Shown: positions 44,102-54,119 of the stretch, piece after piece
Position numbering within the stretch: the first letter of the stretch is position 1
How the letters are laid out: every line of letters starts with the position of its first letter
Source: DASXUG01 sp036504995
Lineage (GTDB): Bacteria > Pseudomonadota > Gammaproteobacteria > Burkholderiales > Methylophilaceae
NCBI GenBank assembly: GCA_036504995.1
Contig: DASXUG010000008.1
Span: forward strand, 372,001-436,000
Reading direction: 5' to 3'
DNA: 64,000 nucleotides
Translations under genes and position numbers: made by a program
The notes under the pieces: model-generated
The model's database searches: none
What the model was told of the DNA's origin: nothing
The model's input: the letters and a program-made list of their open reading frames with translations, nothing else

Positions 44102-44181
44102 TTTATATCCTTTTATTTCAAAGAGATAATGATCGAACGTAACAAGAGCAATTATCTTAATTATTTCTTGGAGGAACGAAA

Positions 44182-44706
44182 GTGAATAAACTATTAACAG
44201 TAACAGCAATAGCCAGTGCATTTGCATTTCAATCACTATCAGCGAGCGCTACTTCATATGACCCAAATTATGACTTTGGTGATATGGGACCCACTGCCTC
44301 AGGTGTAACAAAATCGATCACAGCCAGTGCAGACAACACTTGGGGTGACTACGATACGTTTGCATTTACTATCTCAGCAACAACCGGCGTTACAGGTAGT
44401 GCTCCAGACGTAGACTTGGCGTATTGGTTTGATGATGTGGATGTTAAATCGGTTGCTTTATTCAAAAATGTGATTGGCACTGATCCCCAAATCGGGAACA
44501 CGGATACCTCCACAGAGCAGTTCTCATTTAGCAACCTTGGTGCTGGAAGTTACTATCTTAAAGTACTCGTAAATGGTTGTGCAGACTACAAAGTTACATT
44601 AAGTACATCACCAACTGCTTCAGCGGTACCTGAGCCAGAAGCTTATGCCATGATGTTGGCTGGCTTAGGTTTAATTGGTTTTGCAGCACGTCGTAAACAA
44701 CAGTAA
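44182..44706 (+). CDS. PEP-CTERM exosortase-sorted secreted protein
   Basis: A 174-residue exported protein. It has a signal peptide (about 1-24, ending SASAT), a beta-rich mature part resembling FxDxY-type extracellular domains (YFD and AYWFDDVDVK patterns), and a C-terminal sorting signal VPEPEAYAMMLAGLGLIGFAARRK: PEP motif, hydrophobic helix and basic end. Such proteins are cut by exosortase and often linked to exopolysaccharide production. No exosortase gene is in the window. A good ribosome site (GGAGGA) precedes the ATG. It seems unrelated in function to the dmm operon. Confidence 0.88.
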   Translation: MNKLLTVTAIASAFAFQSLSASATSYDPNYDFGDMGPTASGVTKSITASADNTWGDYDTFAFTISATTGVTGSAPDVDLAYWFDDVDVKSVALFKNVIGTDPQIGNTDTSTEQFSFSNLGAGSYYLKVLVNGCADYKVTLSTSPTASAVPEPEAYAMMLAGLGLIGFAARRKQQ

Positions 44707-44724
44707 TTCAGCAGCTCTTTTGGT

Positions 44725-44750
44725 AATCAACCCGTTTAGGCGGGTTGATT
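44725..44750 (+). terminator. Terminator after the PEP-CTERM gene
   Basis: A perfect 10-bp stem AATCAACCCG/CGGGTTGATT with a 6-nt loop lies 18 nt after the stop. The T-tract after it is short, so efficiency may be moderate. Confidence 0.7.
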
Positions 44751-44820
44751 ATTGTCGATAAAATATCCACAAAATAAATCAAATCATAAATTTGTCTAGC
44801 TAGGTCTAGATTTTTATAAC

Positions 44821-46530
44821 TTACACTAAGTGACTGGCTGGCTTGGGCATATATTGCTCGACAATAAAATTACTCATTCCATTTGCGAGTTCCTCTTCTC
44901 CATAAAATACCTTTCCAATACTCTCGGCTCTTAATAAGTTAGATTCACCTTCATTATGTGTTCTTACAACAATTTGAATATCGGGCTGCAGCGTTTTAGC
45001 AGTTTCTGCCATTTTTCTAATATTGATAGTATCTGGTGTTGCAATCACCAGCATAGAGGCGTTAGCAATATGCGCTTGAATTAGCACTGCAGGTTCTGAA
45101 GCATTTCCTGAGACCGCTGGTATTCCTTTTTTACGCAGGCTCTCAACAAGCTCTCTATTTTCTTCGGCCACAACATAAGGGATATTGCATTCATTTAACA
45201 CCTTAGCAATTCTTTTCCCGACTCTTCCATAACCTACCAGCACAACTTGGCCTTCCAAGTATTTACGTTCTGTACTCATAGGCAATTCAGAAAACTGGTC
45301 AACCCTTTGTTCATATTGGCGGGCAAGGTCAGAAAAACCAAGTACCCACCTTTTTAATGGTTTAATCATTGAGAAAATCAAGGGATTAATGGCGATAGAA
45401 ATTAATGCCCCTGCCAGAATTAAATTGACACCCTCGGTTGGCAGAATGCCTAATGAAACACCTAATCCAGCTAAAATAAAAGAGAACTCTCCAATTTGCG
45501 CCAGACTTGCAGCAACTGTCAGAGCAGTGTTAAGTGGGTAACGCAATGCTAAGGTAATAACAATCGCTGCAATAGATTTACCAAAAACAATGACCGCGAC
45601 CACGGCCAGCACACTCAGTGGTTTTTGCATCAGTATGGAGGGTTCAAAGAGCATGCCGACGGATACAAAAAACAGCACTGCAAACGCATCTCTCAGCGGT
45701 AGTGACTCTTCAGCGGCTCTATGGCTGAATTCAGATTCACGCATCACCATCCCCGCAAAAAATGCCCCAAGCGCAAACGAAACACTGAATAGAACAGCTG
45801 CCCCATAGGCAATACCAATTGCAGCAGAAATAACAGCGAGCGTAAAGAGTTCTCGCGACCCTGTTTTTGCAACATGCCATAACATCCGAGGCAGAACTCT
45901 TTTACCCACAACAAGCATCAGAATGATGAAGCCTGTGACCTGTAAAAGGGTAAAACTGATTGTCTGCCATAACGGAGTAGCACTATTTCCTGGTGCAGTC
46001 CCTCCTAAAATAGCTGCCAAAGGTGGCATAAGCACCAAAACCAGTACAGTAACCAGATCCTCAACAACTAGCCAGCCTACTGCTATCTTGCCATTCATGC
46101 TTTCAAGTATGCCTCTGGACTCAAGGGCTTTTAATAACACGACCGTACTAGCACACGATAGGGCTAGACCAAATATTAAACCCTCACCAAATGTCCACCC
46201 CCATAAACTTGCGAGCAACATCCCCAGACCAGTGGATATTGCCATTTGTATTACGGCACCAGGTAATGCAATTTTTTTAACAGACATTAAATCTTTGATT
46301 GAAAAGTGCAGGCCAACGCCAAACATCAGCAGCATGACACCAATTTCAGATAGCTGAGAGGCAATGCTGACATCAGCAACAAAGCCAGGAGTTGCTGGCC
46401 CAATTAGAATGCCAGCAAATAAATACCCCACTAGAGCGGGGAGCTTGCAACGTTCAGCAATAAAGCCAAAAATTAGTGCAAGCCCAAAACCTGAGGCTAT
46501 GGTTGTAATCAGGGATAACTCATGGTTCAT
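44821..46530 (-). CDS. Monovalent cation:proton antiporter, KefB/YbaL type
   Basis: An inner membrane K+/H+ antiporter-type protein of 569 residues with a CPA2 membrane domain of about twelve helices (about 5-385) and a C-terminal TrkA-N/RCK nucleotide-binding domain (VLVGYGRVGKRIAKVL, then VVRTHNEGESNLLRAES). The domain set and the absence of a KefC-like regulatory linker suggest the YbaL branch. The start is taken as the ATG at 46530 (MNHELSLI) rather than an in-frame TTG 18 nt upstream. It is transcribed alone. Confidence 0.9.
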   Translation of the reverse strand: MNHELSLITTIASGFGLALIFGFIAERCKLPALVGYLFAGILIGPATPGFVADVSIASQLSEIGVMLLMFGVGLHFSIKDLMSVKKIALPGAVIQMAISTGLGMLLASLWGWTFGEGLIFGLALSCASTVVLLKALESRGILESMNGKIAVGWLVVEDLVTVLVLVLMPPLAAILGGTAPGNSATPLWQTISFTLLQVTGFIILMLVVGKRVLPRMLWHVAKTGSRELFTLAVISAAIGIAYGAAVLFSVSFALGAFFAGMVMRESEFSHRAAEESLPLRDAFAVLFFVSVGMLFEPSILMQKPLSVLAVVAVIVFGKSIAAIVITLALRYPLNTALTVAASLAQIGEFSFILAGLGVSLGILPTEGVNLILAGALISIAINPLIFSMIKPLKRWVLGFSDLARQYEQRVDQFSELPMSTERKYLEGQVVLVGYGRVGKRIAKVLNECNIPYVVAEENRELVESLRKKGIPAVSGNASEPAVLIQAHIANASMLVIATPDTINIRKMAETAKTLQPDIQIVVRTHNEGESNLLRAESIGKVFYGEEELANGMSNFIVEQYMPKPASHLV

Positions 46531-46706
46531 CTGTTTAATAACTTTCAAATTTAAATTATAAATGACCCATTAAAAAGTCAACGAATACTCTGACTCGACT
46601 AGCCATGGAAGGTTGCGTAGTTATGTATTTCCTTCATATCGCGAGGATTAGAATTTTTTAATCACTCAACAAGATATACTGCCTCCTTATTGAACATCTC
46701 TTTCTG

Positions 46707-49361
46707 TCAGATGGAACAATATTTCAAGATAAATGCGGAGAACTCTTGGGGTGACAGTGGCTTACTAAATAAATATCCCTGTATTTCTTTGCAACCGTGC
46801 TTTCTCAGAAAGCTTAACTCATCTTCTGTTTCTACCCCTTCTGCAATTGTCTGCATACCAAGGCTATCCGCCAAATTAATAATTGCCTTCACAATCGCCT
46901 GATCTTCAGGATCATGATGAATGTCACGCACAAATGATTGGTCAATTTTTAATTTATAGATTCTGAAACGCTTCAAATAACCCAAAGATGAGTATCCAGT
47001 GCCAAAGTCATCAATAGACATTCTGATACCTCGCTGATGAAGATTATCCATGATAGCAACCGCACCATCTGGATCCTCCAAAGCAACGCCCTCTGTCAGC
47101 TCCAGCTCCAAAAACGCCGCAGGCATATTTGCCTCATGAAGAATCTCAGTCACTAGTTCAGGTAACCGAGGATGGCGAAACTGAACAGCAGAAAGATTGA
47201 CTGCAATTACAATCGGGTCCATTCCCTCGCGCATCCATGCACTAAATTGTTGAGTAGCCTGCCTAAGTACCCACTCCCCGATCTGCAGTATCTGACCGCT
47301 ACTTTCAGCAATTGGAATAAATTCCGCTGGTGAAACCGTACCAAGCTCCTGACTATGCCAACGCAACAGGGCTTCAGCACCGACCACGCGCCCATCTTGA
47401 ACAGATATTTGTGGCTGGAAATGAAGCTGAAACTCATTTCTATCCAACGCCACCCGTAGTGCACTTTCAATGCTTAACTTGCGCACTGATACTACTTGCA
47501 TCTCGACTGTGAAAAACCGATACAGATTTCTACCGCCATGTTTTGCGCGATACATAGCCACGTCAGCACACTGATATAATTTATCAAAACTCTCACCATC
47601 CCCCGGATACATAGCAATACCGATAGATGGCGTTACAGTCAGGTCATGGTCAAGCACTTTGTACGAGAAGGTGGCTTCGTTGAGTAGCTTCTCAGCAACA
47701 TGCGCTGCACCATCTGCCTCAGTATCGGGTAAAAACAGAATGAACTCATCGCCTCCCAATCTTGAGATGGTGTCCTCCTCGCGGATTGCAGCTTTTAATC
47801 GTTTAGCCACCTCAATTAACAATTTGTCGCCAATTTGATGACCCAAAGTATCATTCACATTTTTGAAATGGTCCAAATCTAAGATCATGACCGCCATCTC
47901 AGTATTATTGCGTTGTGCAATCCTGATTTGATGGTCAATTCGATCATTGAACAAGGTGCGATTTGGCAAGCCAGTCAAAATGTCATAGTTAGCTAATATG
48001 TGGGCACGTTGTTCGGCTTCTTTGCGCTCAGTAATATCGCGCGCCACGCCCAGAACCCCGATCAATTTGCCGTCCACATCTCGCAAAGGCGTTTTGATCG
48101 TTTCAAAAAAACCAGTATAAGAATGGTCAATAAAGACTAGCTTCTTCTCAGTCACCGTAGAGCTGCCTGCCTTGATCGTATCAATATCATTTTGACGAAA
48201 TGTTTCTGCCTGTTCAGTTTCCCATAGATCAAAATCAGTTTTACCAATGATCTGATCTTTCGACTTAGCCACTGCACGTTCGAATATCCGATTACAGTTT
48301 AGATAGACCCCATTGACATCCTTCAACCAGACCAAGTCAGGGATGGTCTCCAATAGCACTTTTAGTCTAGTACGCTCATTGTCTAATTGTTGTGTGCGTT
48401 GCTTCACTACACGACGGAGCGCAAATGTCCACACAGCCAGCAACATAGCAGCAACGATTAAAGCGATTAGAAAATAACCTAAGTATTTTCCATAAGTTGC
48501 TTTGAGTTGGTGCCCCATCCACTTTTCTTGAATCGTCAGCTCTTCTTCAGACGATATTTTGGAAAAACCAAGTTCGACCAAGGAAAGAGTCTTTTTATTT
48601 CCCTTTCTTACTGCTCGATGAAACTGTCCTGTGTATAGCTCAAATGCCACATTAAACTGTTGATCTGCATGATCACGATAAAGTAGATAGTTTGCTGGCG
48701 GTGCATCTAAACAAAATACTTTGATCTGGCCGCCAATCGCCGCCTGCACCAAAGATTCATAATTAGGATATTGTTGGAGTGTTGTGATTCCTGCAGCTTC
48801 CAGTTTTTCGACACAAGCATCACTCTGCTTTACACCAATTAAAAATCCACGTAAATTTTGAAGATCGGTAATACCAGCCACACTACGATGGGAGTAGATA
48901 AGAACAGGGATATTGGTATAAGCAGCCGTAAAATCAAGATAAACCTCTCTTTCAGGCGTCTCGAAAATAGTATCAATAACATCAGCATGACCTGTGGCAA
49001 GTGTCTTTTGAGCTTGTGCCCAATCGGTTGCTTTTAAATCAACATGGACACCTGTTTTTTGTTCCCAGAGTTTCCAAATATCAACCAAATAGCCATTAAG
49101 TATGCCATTCGAATCTCGAAAAGCGTAAGGCGGGTAATTATCATCCATCACTACAGTGATCGATGACGGCGAGGCAAGTTGATTTGTTGAAGGGGTCGGC
49201 GCAGAACACGATAAGCCAGAAATTAAAACCAGAAGCAGAAAGCTGCCTATGCGTAATAATAATTGGTAAAGTCGCTTATCATTACCTACAGTTAGGCACA
49301 CAGCTAGACCAAGCGTCCCTGTTCCAAAATGAGCGGATGCTGTATGTGTGAAATAATTCAA
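46707..49361 (-). CDS. Membrane c-di-GMP signalling protein: SBP-type sensor, PAS, GGDEF and EAL
   Basis: An 884-residue protein. Domain order: signal region (about 32-52), bacterial extracellular solute-binding family 3 domain (about 65-290, ITVVMDDNYPPYAF), TM helix (about 295-318), PAS (about 330-445, WLKDVNGVYLNCN), GGDEF (about 460-615, with intact SRLGGDEF) and EAL (about 630-880, with intact VGAEALLRW and DDFGTGYSSL). Both cyclase and phosphodiesterase motifs are complete, so the net activity cannot be told from the sequence. It would sense an amino-acid-like ligand in the periplasm. The first codon is a TTG; the start is uncertain. Confidence 0.9.
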   Translation of the reverse strand: MNYFTHTASAHFGTGTLGLAVCLTVGNDKRLYQLLLRIGSFLLLVLISGLSCSAPTPSTNQLASPSSITVVMDDNYPPYAFRDSNGILNGYLVDIWKLWEQKTGVHVDLKATDWAQAQKTLATGHADVIDTIFETPEREVYLDFTAAYTNIPVLIYSHRSVAGITDLQNLRGFLIGVKQSDACVEKLEAAGITTLQQYPNYESLVQAAIGGQIKVFCLDAPPANYLLYRDHADQQFNVAFELYTGQFHRAVRKGNKKTLSLVELGFSKISSEEELTIQEKWMGHQLKATYGKYLGYFLIALIVAAMLLAVWTFALRRVVKQRTQQLDNERTRLKVLLETIPDLVWLKDVNGVYLNCNRIFERAVAKSKDQIIGKTDFDLWETEQAETFRQNDIDTIKAGSSTVTEKKLVFIDHSYTGFFETIKTPLRDVDGKLIGVLGVARDITERKEAEQRAHILANYDILTGLPNRTLFNDRIDHQIRIAQRNNTEMAVMILDLDHFKNVNDTLGHQIGDKLLIEVAKRLKAAIREEDTISRLGGDEFILFLPDTEADGAAHVAEKLLNEATFSYKVLDHDLTVTPSIGIAMYPGDGESFDKLYQCADVAMYRAKHGGRNLYRFFTVEMQVVSVRKLSIESALRVALDRNEFQLHFQPQISVQDGRVVGAEALLRWHSQELGTVSPAEFIPIAESSGQILQIGEWVLRQATQQFSAWMREGMDPIVIAVNLSAVQFRHPRLPELVTEILHEANMPAAFLELELTEGVALEDPDGAVAIMDNLHQRGIRMSIDDFGTGYSSLGYLKRFRIYKLKIDQSFVRDIHHDPEDQAIVKAIINLADSLGMQTIAEGVETEDELSFLRKHGCKEIQGYLFSKPLSPQEFSAFILKYCSI

Positions 49362-49591
49362 GATTTTGCCAAACTTGCGATTTATTCTATTCTACTACCT
49401 TATTTCTCTGACTGGTTTAGATAATATATTGGTCGGTTTCCTTAGCTCAAATCTCTATAGTGTATAGCTTGCATTCTTGGCAGAAGATATTGAGAATATG
49501 TGTGACTGAGAGAACGGACTAGCCTTTAAGACCGCACAGGGTAGACTCACTAGCTTAATGCTCGGAAAATCAGAGACAACTGAAGGCAGGT

Positions 49592-49681
49592 TGGCGGAGA
49601 GGGAGGGATTCGAACCCTCGATAGAGTTGCCCCTATGCTACCTTTCCAGGGTAGTGACTTAAACCGCTCATCCACCTCTCC
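49592..49681 (-). tRNA. tRNA-Ser (anticodon GGA)
   Basis: On the minus strand the sequence begins GGAGAGGTGGATGAG and ends CCTCTCC-G-CCA. The acceptor is GGAGAGG/CCTCTCC, the anticodon loop CTGGAAA with GGA at 49647-49645, with a long variable arm and T-loop GGTTCGAATCC. The long variable arm plus GGA identify serine. The CCA end is encoded. There is no sign of insertion at this tRNA. Confidence 0.95.
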
Positions 49682-49741
49682 GCGGGGGAGTGCATTATAT
49701 CTCAAGTCCTGTAATGCACCAATGTGTTCTAACTATCAAGC

Positions 49742-51004
49742 TTACAAATGCCCTTTTAGCAAATAGGTGTAGACTTTCCCATGCCCTTTTACTGCAATTT
49801 CACCCCGTGCTTCAAACTTAAATTTATCATGTAAAAGTTGATAGGTTGATGGAGAAACTTGTATTTCATTTGGGATACCTAAACTCTCCATGCGGCTGGC
49901 CAAGTTGACGGTGTCGCCCCATAAGTCATAACTGAATTTACTGTTGCCAATCACCCCTGCAATAACCGGTCCACTATTAATGCCAACACGCATGGAAAGT
50001 TGTACCCCAGTATCCGTGGATATTTCGACGAGAGCCTGTGAAACCTCAAGCGCCATTTCGGCGACAGCAATAGCATGGTCTGAGCGATATTCAGGTGCAC
50101 CACCAACCACCATATAAGCATCTCCAATCGTTTTTATCTTCTCTAGGCCATACTTAGCTGCAAGCTCATCAAATTTTGTAAATACTTGATTTAAAAGACT
50201 AACCAACTCATTTGCAGGCATACCAGAAGAAAGTGTAGTAAAGCCAACCAAATCCGTAAACATAATAGTCACGGCTGCATGATTGTCCGCAATATTACTG
50301 TTGCTTTCTTTAAGTCGATTGGCGATTGATTGTGGCAATATGCTGAGTAATAGCTTCTCAGAACGCGCCTTTTCTACCTCTAGCTCTGCCAGCACGCGAT
50401 TTTTCTGCGATTGAAAATAGCGCATCACGCTATATAACACCGTTGCCAAACCAGCCAAATTAACCACAAAGAATATGTTTTTAACGTGACTAGGGATGGG
50501 CAATGCGTTACTTGCAAATATACTATTCAAGTACCAAGAAACCCCAGCAAGTGCGACATACAAGACAAACCAAGGTGTTGACTGTGAAACACTTAACATC
50601 ATCAAGGCTCCTACTGGAGATAATAGCGCCCAAATTGCCATGCCGCTTGAAGCCTCAAAACCACCAATCACCCACTGCATAAAAAATGGCATGACTAGCA
50701 ACATCACCAGTTGCGTAAATGTGAAATACTCAAATCGTTTAAGTCGGTAGAAAATTAATAAACTGGTATAGGAAAACACAATATAGAAGTATGGAACTGC
50801 TGCCATTAAGGCATAGCCATCACCCAAATCAGAAAGCGTGAATATCCAAAACACGCATACCATGCTTTCGGCGAATACCAAGAGTGATAGCACAAATTTG
50901 CTAATTAATTCCTCTGGCGTTTGGTTCATACTTGCCGAGAACGCATGAAAATGACTCAAACACTTACGAGGTAATGCGCTTATAGTGTCAACTAAACTTA
51001 ACAT
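49742..51004 (-). CDS. Class III adenylate/guanylate cyclase with membrane domain
   Basis: A 420-residue protein. The N-terminal half has six hydrophobic segments (about 35-195), then a short coiled coil (QKNRVLAELEVEKARSEKLLLSILP) and a class III cyclase domain (about 240-415). The metal-binding motif appears as TIMFTDLVGFTTLSS, the transition-state region as SYDLWGDTVNLASRME. Lys in EKIKTIGDAYMVVGG suggests ATP as substrate, giving cAMP. The membrane part is of the type seen in integral-membrane-sensor cyclases. It is transcribed alone, downstream of a gap to the SRP RNA gene. Confidence 0.9.
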   Translation of the reverse strand: MLSLVDTISALPRKCLSHFHAFSASMNQTPEELISKFVLSLLVFAESMVCVFWIFTLSDLGDGYALMAAVPYFYIVFSYTSLLIFYRLKRFEYFTFTQLVMLLVMPFFMQWVIGGFEASSGMAIWALLSPVGALMMLSVSQSTPWFVLYVALAGVSWYLNSIFASNALPIPSHVKNIFFVVNLAGLATVLYSVMRYFQSQKNRVLAELEVEKARSEKLLLSILPQSIANRLKESNSNIADNHAAVTIMFTDLVGFTTLSSGMPANELVSLLNQVFTKFDELAAKYGLEKIKTIGDAYMVVGGAPEYRSDHAIAVAEMALEVSQALVEISTDTGVQLSMRVGINSGPVIAGVIGNSKFSYDLWGDTVNLASRMESLGIPNEIQVSPSTYQLLHDKFKFEARGEIAVKGHGKVYTYLLKGHL

Positions 51005-51140
51005 CGGTACATCATAACTCTTTTCAGCCCATCACTAAAGCCCATCCATAGCATCAGCAGCTCGCTGCCTATATCAACGCTGATTTCACTTACCCAACAC
51101 AAATATTTCTAATTTTTATATTTAAATTAAGTTAAAATAG

Positions 51141-51243
51141 CGGTTGGCGGGTCTCCCCGCATTGCAAAATAGCCAACCTGGTCAGGTCCGGAAGGAAGCA
51201 GCCACAACTGTTGAAGCAAGTGCCGGGGGCAAGGCTCGCCTCT
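51141..51243 (+). ncRNA. ffs: Signal recognition particle RNA (4.5S type)
   Basis: The apical SRP hairpin is present with the conserved GGTCAGGTCCGGAAGGAAGC and AGCCACAACTG around 51180-51210. The lower stem pairs GGCGGGTCTCCCCGC with GTGCCGGGGGCAAGGCTCGCC. The ends are estimated to within a few bases. It lies upstream of dnaX, a common bacterial order. Confidence 0.93.
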
Positions 51244-51334
51244 TTCAACTTTATAAATCGCTCGTTATTGGCAAATGACGAATTGCGAAATTTAAGCTAA
51301 AGTAAACCCCTTTATTTTATAAGTTGCAGCCTCC

Positions 51335-53041
51335 ATGAGTTATCAAGTGCTTGCCAGAAAATGGCGTCCTAAGTCGTTTGAAACACTTGTTGGTCAAGAG
51401 CATGTGGTGCGTGCGCTTTCTAATGCGCTAGAACAACAGCGCTTACATCACGCTTATTTGTTCACAGGCACACGTGGCGTAGGTAAAACCACCATCGCCA
51501 GAATTCTTGCAAAATCTCTCAACTGCGAAACAGGGATTACCGCCAAACCTTGTGGTGTGTGCTCAGCCTGCGTAGGCATAGATAGCGACCGATTTATTGA
51601 TTATATCGAGATGAACGCTGCCTCTACGCGTGGCATTGATGATGTGCGCTCTTTGCTAGAGCAAGCCACTTACGCGCCAACACAAGGTCGATTTAAAGTA
51701 TATATGCTGGATGAAGTGCATCAACTTACCAAAGATGCATTTAACGCTCTACTCAAAACCTTGGAAGAGCCGCCAGCACACGTCAAATTTATTTTAGGTA
51801 CCACTGACCCGCAAAAAGTACCCGTCACGATACTTTCTCGCTGCCTGCAATTCAATTTGCGGCAAATGGCGAGCACCACCGTTAACTCTCATTTACAAGC
51901 CGTGCTGACTCAGGAAAATATCGCTTTTGAAGCAAGCGCCGTACAACTTATATCTCGCGCTGCCGCAGGCAGTATGCGAGATGCATTATCGCTGTTAGAC
52001 CAAGCCATCGCCTATGGTAATAATACAGTCAATGAAAGCGAAGTACGCTCCATGCTGGGAGCGATTGATCAAAGTTATTTATTTGAATTATTGCGGGCGC
52101 TTATCAACCAGGATGGCAAAAGCTTATTAGCCCAAGCCAAAGTTATGGAGCAACGCAGCTTATCTTTTGATGCTGCACTCAATGACTTAGCGAACCTGTT
52201 ACAGCAAGTAGCTGTCGCCAAAACTGTACCTGACAGTGTTGCTGACGACCTACCAGAGCGCGCTGCGCTATTCGATTTGGCGCAAAAACTGAGTGCTGAA
52301 GAAATTCAACTGTATTACCAAATTGCTTTACTCGGACGACGTGATTTAGGCCTTGCGCCCGATGAATACGCTGGGTTTACCATGGTGTTATTACGCATGC
52401 TGGCATTTAAGCCAAGTGACTCTAACAAACCAACCGAGCTAAGCACATCCAATAAGCCAGACAGCCAATCCCCGACAAAGCCCGTCGTCGCCTTAGCCAG
52501 TGCGGCACTGGCTAGCGCAAGCATGCAACGTAGCATTGAGCCACAGCCAGCCCCCGTTAATGTACCATTCGCAGCACAATCTAACGTTACTTATAGTAGT
52601 CAGGTCGCTCAACCTGAAGAGGTACCTCAAACACAAGAGGAGTCACCGCAAAGCCATGTAGCATTTGATGGCGATTGGCGTAAGTTGGTTGATCAGCTAA
52701 AGCTTGGCTTAGCAAGAGCGCTAGCTCAAAACTGTGAGCTAGCTAGCTTTGATGAAAACTCCATATCCTTGACCGTACCTGAGGCTCAAAAACATTTGTT
52801 AGACGCAAGCTATCAAGAAAAACTACGCGCCGCCATTCACACCCATTTTGGCCGAAAAATTCAACTTTCTTTTGATATTGGAGGCACGGGCAATACCCCT
52901 GCAGTGCAAATTTCGCAAGAAAAAGCGACCATTCAATCGAATGCCGTAGCAGCGATTCAGCAAGATGACTTTGTACAAGCCTTGGTGAAAGATTTCGGTG
53001 CGCAAATTATTCCATCCAGTATCAAACCACTTTTACAATAA
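51335..53041 (+). CDS. dnaX: DNA polymerase III gamma/tau subunit
   Basis: The clamp-loader ATPase of the replicative polymerase, 568 residues. The AAA+ core has the Walker A FTGTRGVGKTT, four zinc cysteines (CETGITAKPCGVCSAC), DEVHQL and the SRC motif in TILSRCLQ. It is followed by the C-terminal oligomerisation domain and a Pro/Ser/Gln-rich linker (about 370-440). The last part (about 445-568) resembles tau domain V. I see no A-rich slippery heptamer, so production of a separate gamma form by frameshift is not obvious. It starts the dnaX-ybaB-recR group. Confidence 0.95.
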   Translation: MSYQVLARKWRPKSFETLVGQEHVVRALSNALEQQRLHHAYLFTGTRGVGKTTIARILAKSLNCETGITAKPCGVCSACVGIDSDRFIDYIEMNAASTRGIDDVRSLLEQATYAPTQGRFKVYMLDEVHQLTKDAFNALLKTLEEPPAHVKFILGTTDPQKVPVTILSRCLQFNLRQMASTTVNSHLQAVLTQENIAFEASAVQLISRAAAGSMRDALSLLDQAIAYGNNTVNESEVRSMLGAIDQSYLFELLRALINQDGKSLLAQAKVMEQRSLSFDAALNDLANLLQQVAVAKTVPDSVADDLPERAALFDLAQKLSAEEIQLYYQIALLGRRDLGLAPDEYAGFTMVLLRMLAFKPSDSNKPTELSTSNKPDSQSPTKPVVALASAALASASMQRSIEPQPAPVNVPFAAQSNVTYSSQVAQPEEVPQTQEESPQSHVAFDGDWRKLVDQLKLGLARALAQNCELASFDENSISLTVPEAQKHLLDASYQEKLRAAIHTHFGRKIQLSFDIGGTGNTPAVQISQEKATIQSNAVAAIQQDDFVQALVKDFGAQIIPSSIKPLLQ

Positions 53042-53065
53042 ATTTACACCGTTTAGGAGACAAGA

Positions 53066-53374
53066 ATGATGAAAGGCGGCATGGGCAACCTAATGAAACA
53101 AGCCCAACAAATGCAAGAGAATATGAAACGTGCGCAAGCCGAACTAGCCAACGTTGAAGTTGAAGGTGTTGCCAGTAACGGCTTAGTAAAGGTTATTATG
53201 ACTTGCCGCAACGAGGTTAAGCGCGTAAGCATTGATGACAGCGTCATGGACGACAAAGAAACCCTTGAGGACTTAATCGTCATCGCCATGAAAGATGCGA
53301 CGGTCAAAGCTGAGGCCACAGCTTCAGCGCGTATGGGCAATTTAATGCCACCAGGCATGAAATTACCATTTTAA
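53066..53374 (+). CDS. YbaB/EbfC family nucleoid-associated protein
   Basis: A small DNA-binding dimer of 102 residues encoded between dnaX and recR, its usual place. The N-terminus NLMKQAQQMQENMKRAQAELANVEVEGVASNGLVKV and the Met/Gly-rich C-terminus MPPGMKLPF are diagnostic. A ribosome site (AGGAGA) precedes the tandem ATGs. It binds DNA as a nucleoid-associated protein; a precise role is not settled in the family. Confidence 0.94.
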   Translation: MMKGGMGNLMKQAQQMQENMKRAQAELANVEVEGVASNGLVKVIMTCRNEVKRVSIDDSVMDDKETLEDLIVIAMKDATVKAEATASARMGNLMPPGMKLPF

Positions 53375-53420
53375 TTGATTCGACTAGCTGACACCCATCT
53401 TATGCTAAATCACGCTAATC

Positions 53421-54020
53421 ATGCGTAGCCCACCTGCTTTAGAACAGCTTGTAGATTCACTAAGGTGCTTGCCTGGCGTGGGGCCTAAATCCGCTCTACG
53501 TATGGCGTATTATCTACTACAGCGTGACCGCAGTGGTGCTAGCAAACTTGCTACATCGCTTAGTAATGCATTGCAGGTGGTCAGCCATTGCGAGCTATGC
53601 AATACTTTTAGCGAGCAAAGTATCTGTCCGCTGTGTGCATCAGGCAACCGCGATCCCAATCTGCTGTGCGTGGTTGAGATGCCCACTGACATGATGATGA
53701 TGGAGCAAACCCATGCCTTCCAAGGAATGTACTTTGTACTGATGGGCAGATTATCCCCATTAGATGGTATTGGCCCTAAAGAAATTCACCTAGAAAAACT
53801 GCTTAAACGCGCGCAAGATGGCATGGTACAAGAAGTAATTCTAGCGACCAACTATACTGTTGAGGGTGAGGCAACTGCGCACTATGTAAACGAGTTGCTC
53901 AAAGCACGTGGTCTAAAAGTGAGCCGTATTGCGCGCGGCCTACCCATGGGTGGTGAAATTGAACATGTGGATAGTGGGACTTTAGCTCAAGCAATGCTGG
54001 AAAGGCGCAGTATCACATAA
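53421..54020 (+). CDS. recR: Recombination mediator RecR
   Basis: RecR loads RecA on gapped DNA with RecF and RecO. The 199 residues have the helix-hairpin-helix (LRCLPGVGPKSALRMAYYLL), a zinc finger (CELCNTFSEQSICPLC), a Toprim domain (CVVEMPTDMMMMEQT, VILATNYTVEGEATA) and the C-terminal LPMGGEIEHVDSGTL. It is the last gene of the dnaX group, followed by a terminator. Confidence 0.96.
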   Translation: MRSPPALEQLVDSLRCLPGVGPKSALRMAYYLLQRDRSGASKLATSLSNALQVVSHCELCNTFSEQSICPLCASGNRDPNLLCVVEMPTDMMMMEQTHAFQGMYFVLMGRLSPLDGIGPKEIHLEKLLKRAQDGMVQEVILATNYTVEGEATAHYVNELLKARGLKVSRIARGLPMGGEIEHVDSGTLAQAMLERRSIT

Positions 54021-54061
54021 ATACGTATCAACACGATGGTATTTCCAGAGGTTATCGGCAT

Positions 54062-54089
54062 AAAAAAACCCGCAAGTTGCGGGTTTTTT
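54062..54089. terminator. Bidirectional terminator between recR and a cupin gene
   Basis: A stem of AAAAAACCCGC with GCGGGTTTTTT around a 5-nt loop has A and T tracts on both sides, serving recR and the converging cupin gene. Confidence 0.9.
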
Positions 54090-54119
54090 AGTTTACAACG
54101 ACAGACAAATAATTAAATA

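Larger units (their letters stand above)
43800..44181. other. Control region between dmmD and the PEP-CTERM gene
   Basis: 382 nt without a gene. Near dmmD it has the NarL-type site 43876-43891 and a weaker related site at 43862-43877 (TTCTCTT-AA-GGGCTTA). Near the PEP-CTERM gene it has the inverted repeats at 44051-44101. Confidence 0.55.

Noticed and set aside
43800..44181. Sigma-54 promoter before the PEP-CTERM gene
   Set aside because: No convincing TGGCAC-N5-TTGCA pair with proper spacing was found.
49592..49681. Second integrated element at tRNA-Ser
   Set aside because: No duplicate of the tRNA end was seen nearby, and the flanking genes are ordinary.
51335..53041. Programmed frameshift in dnaX
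   Set aside because: I looked for an A-rich slippery heptamer with a following hairpin after the ATPase domains and found none.
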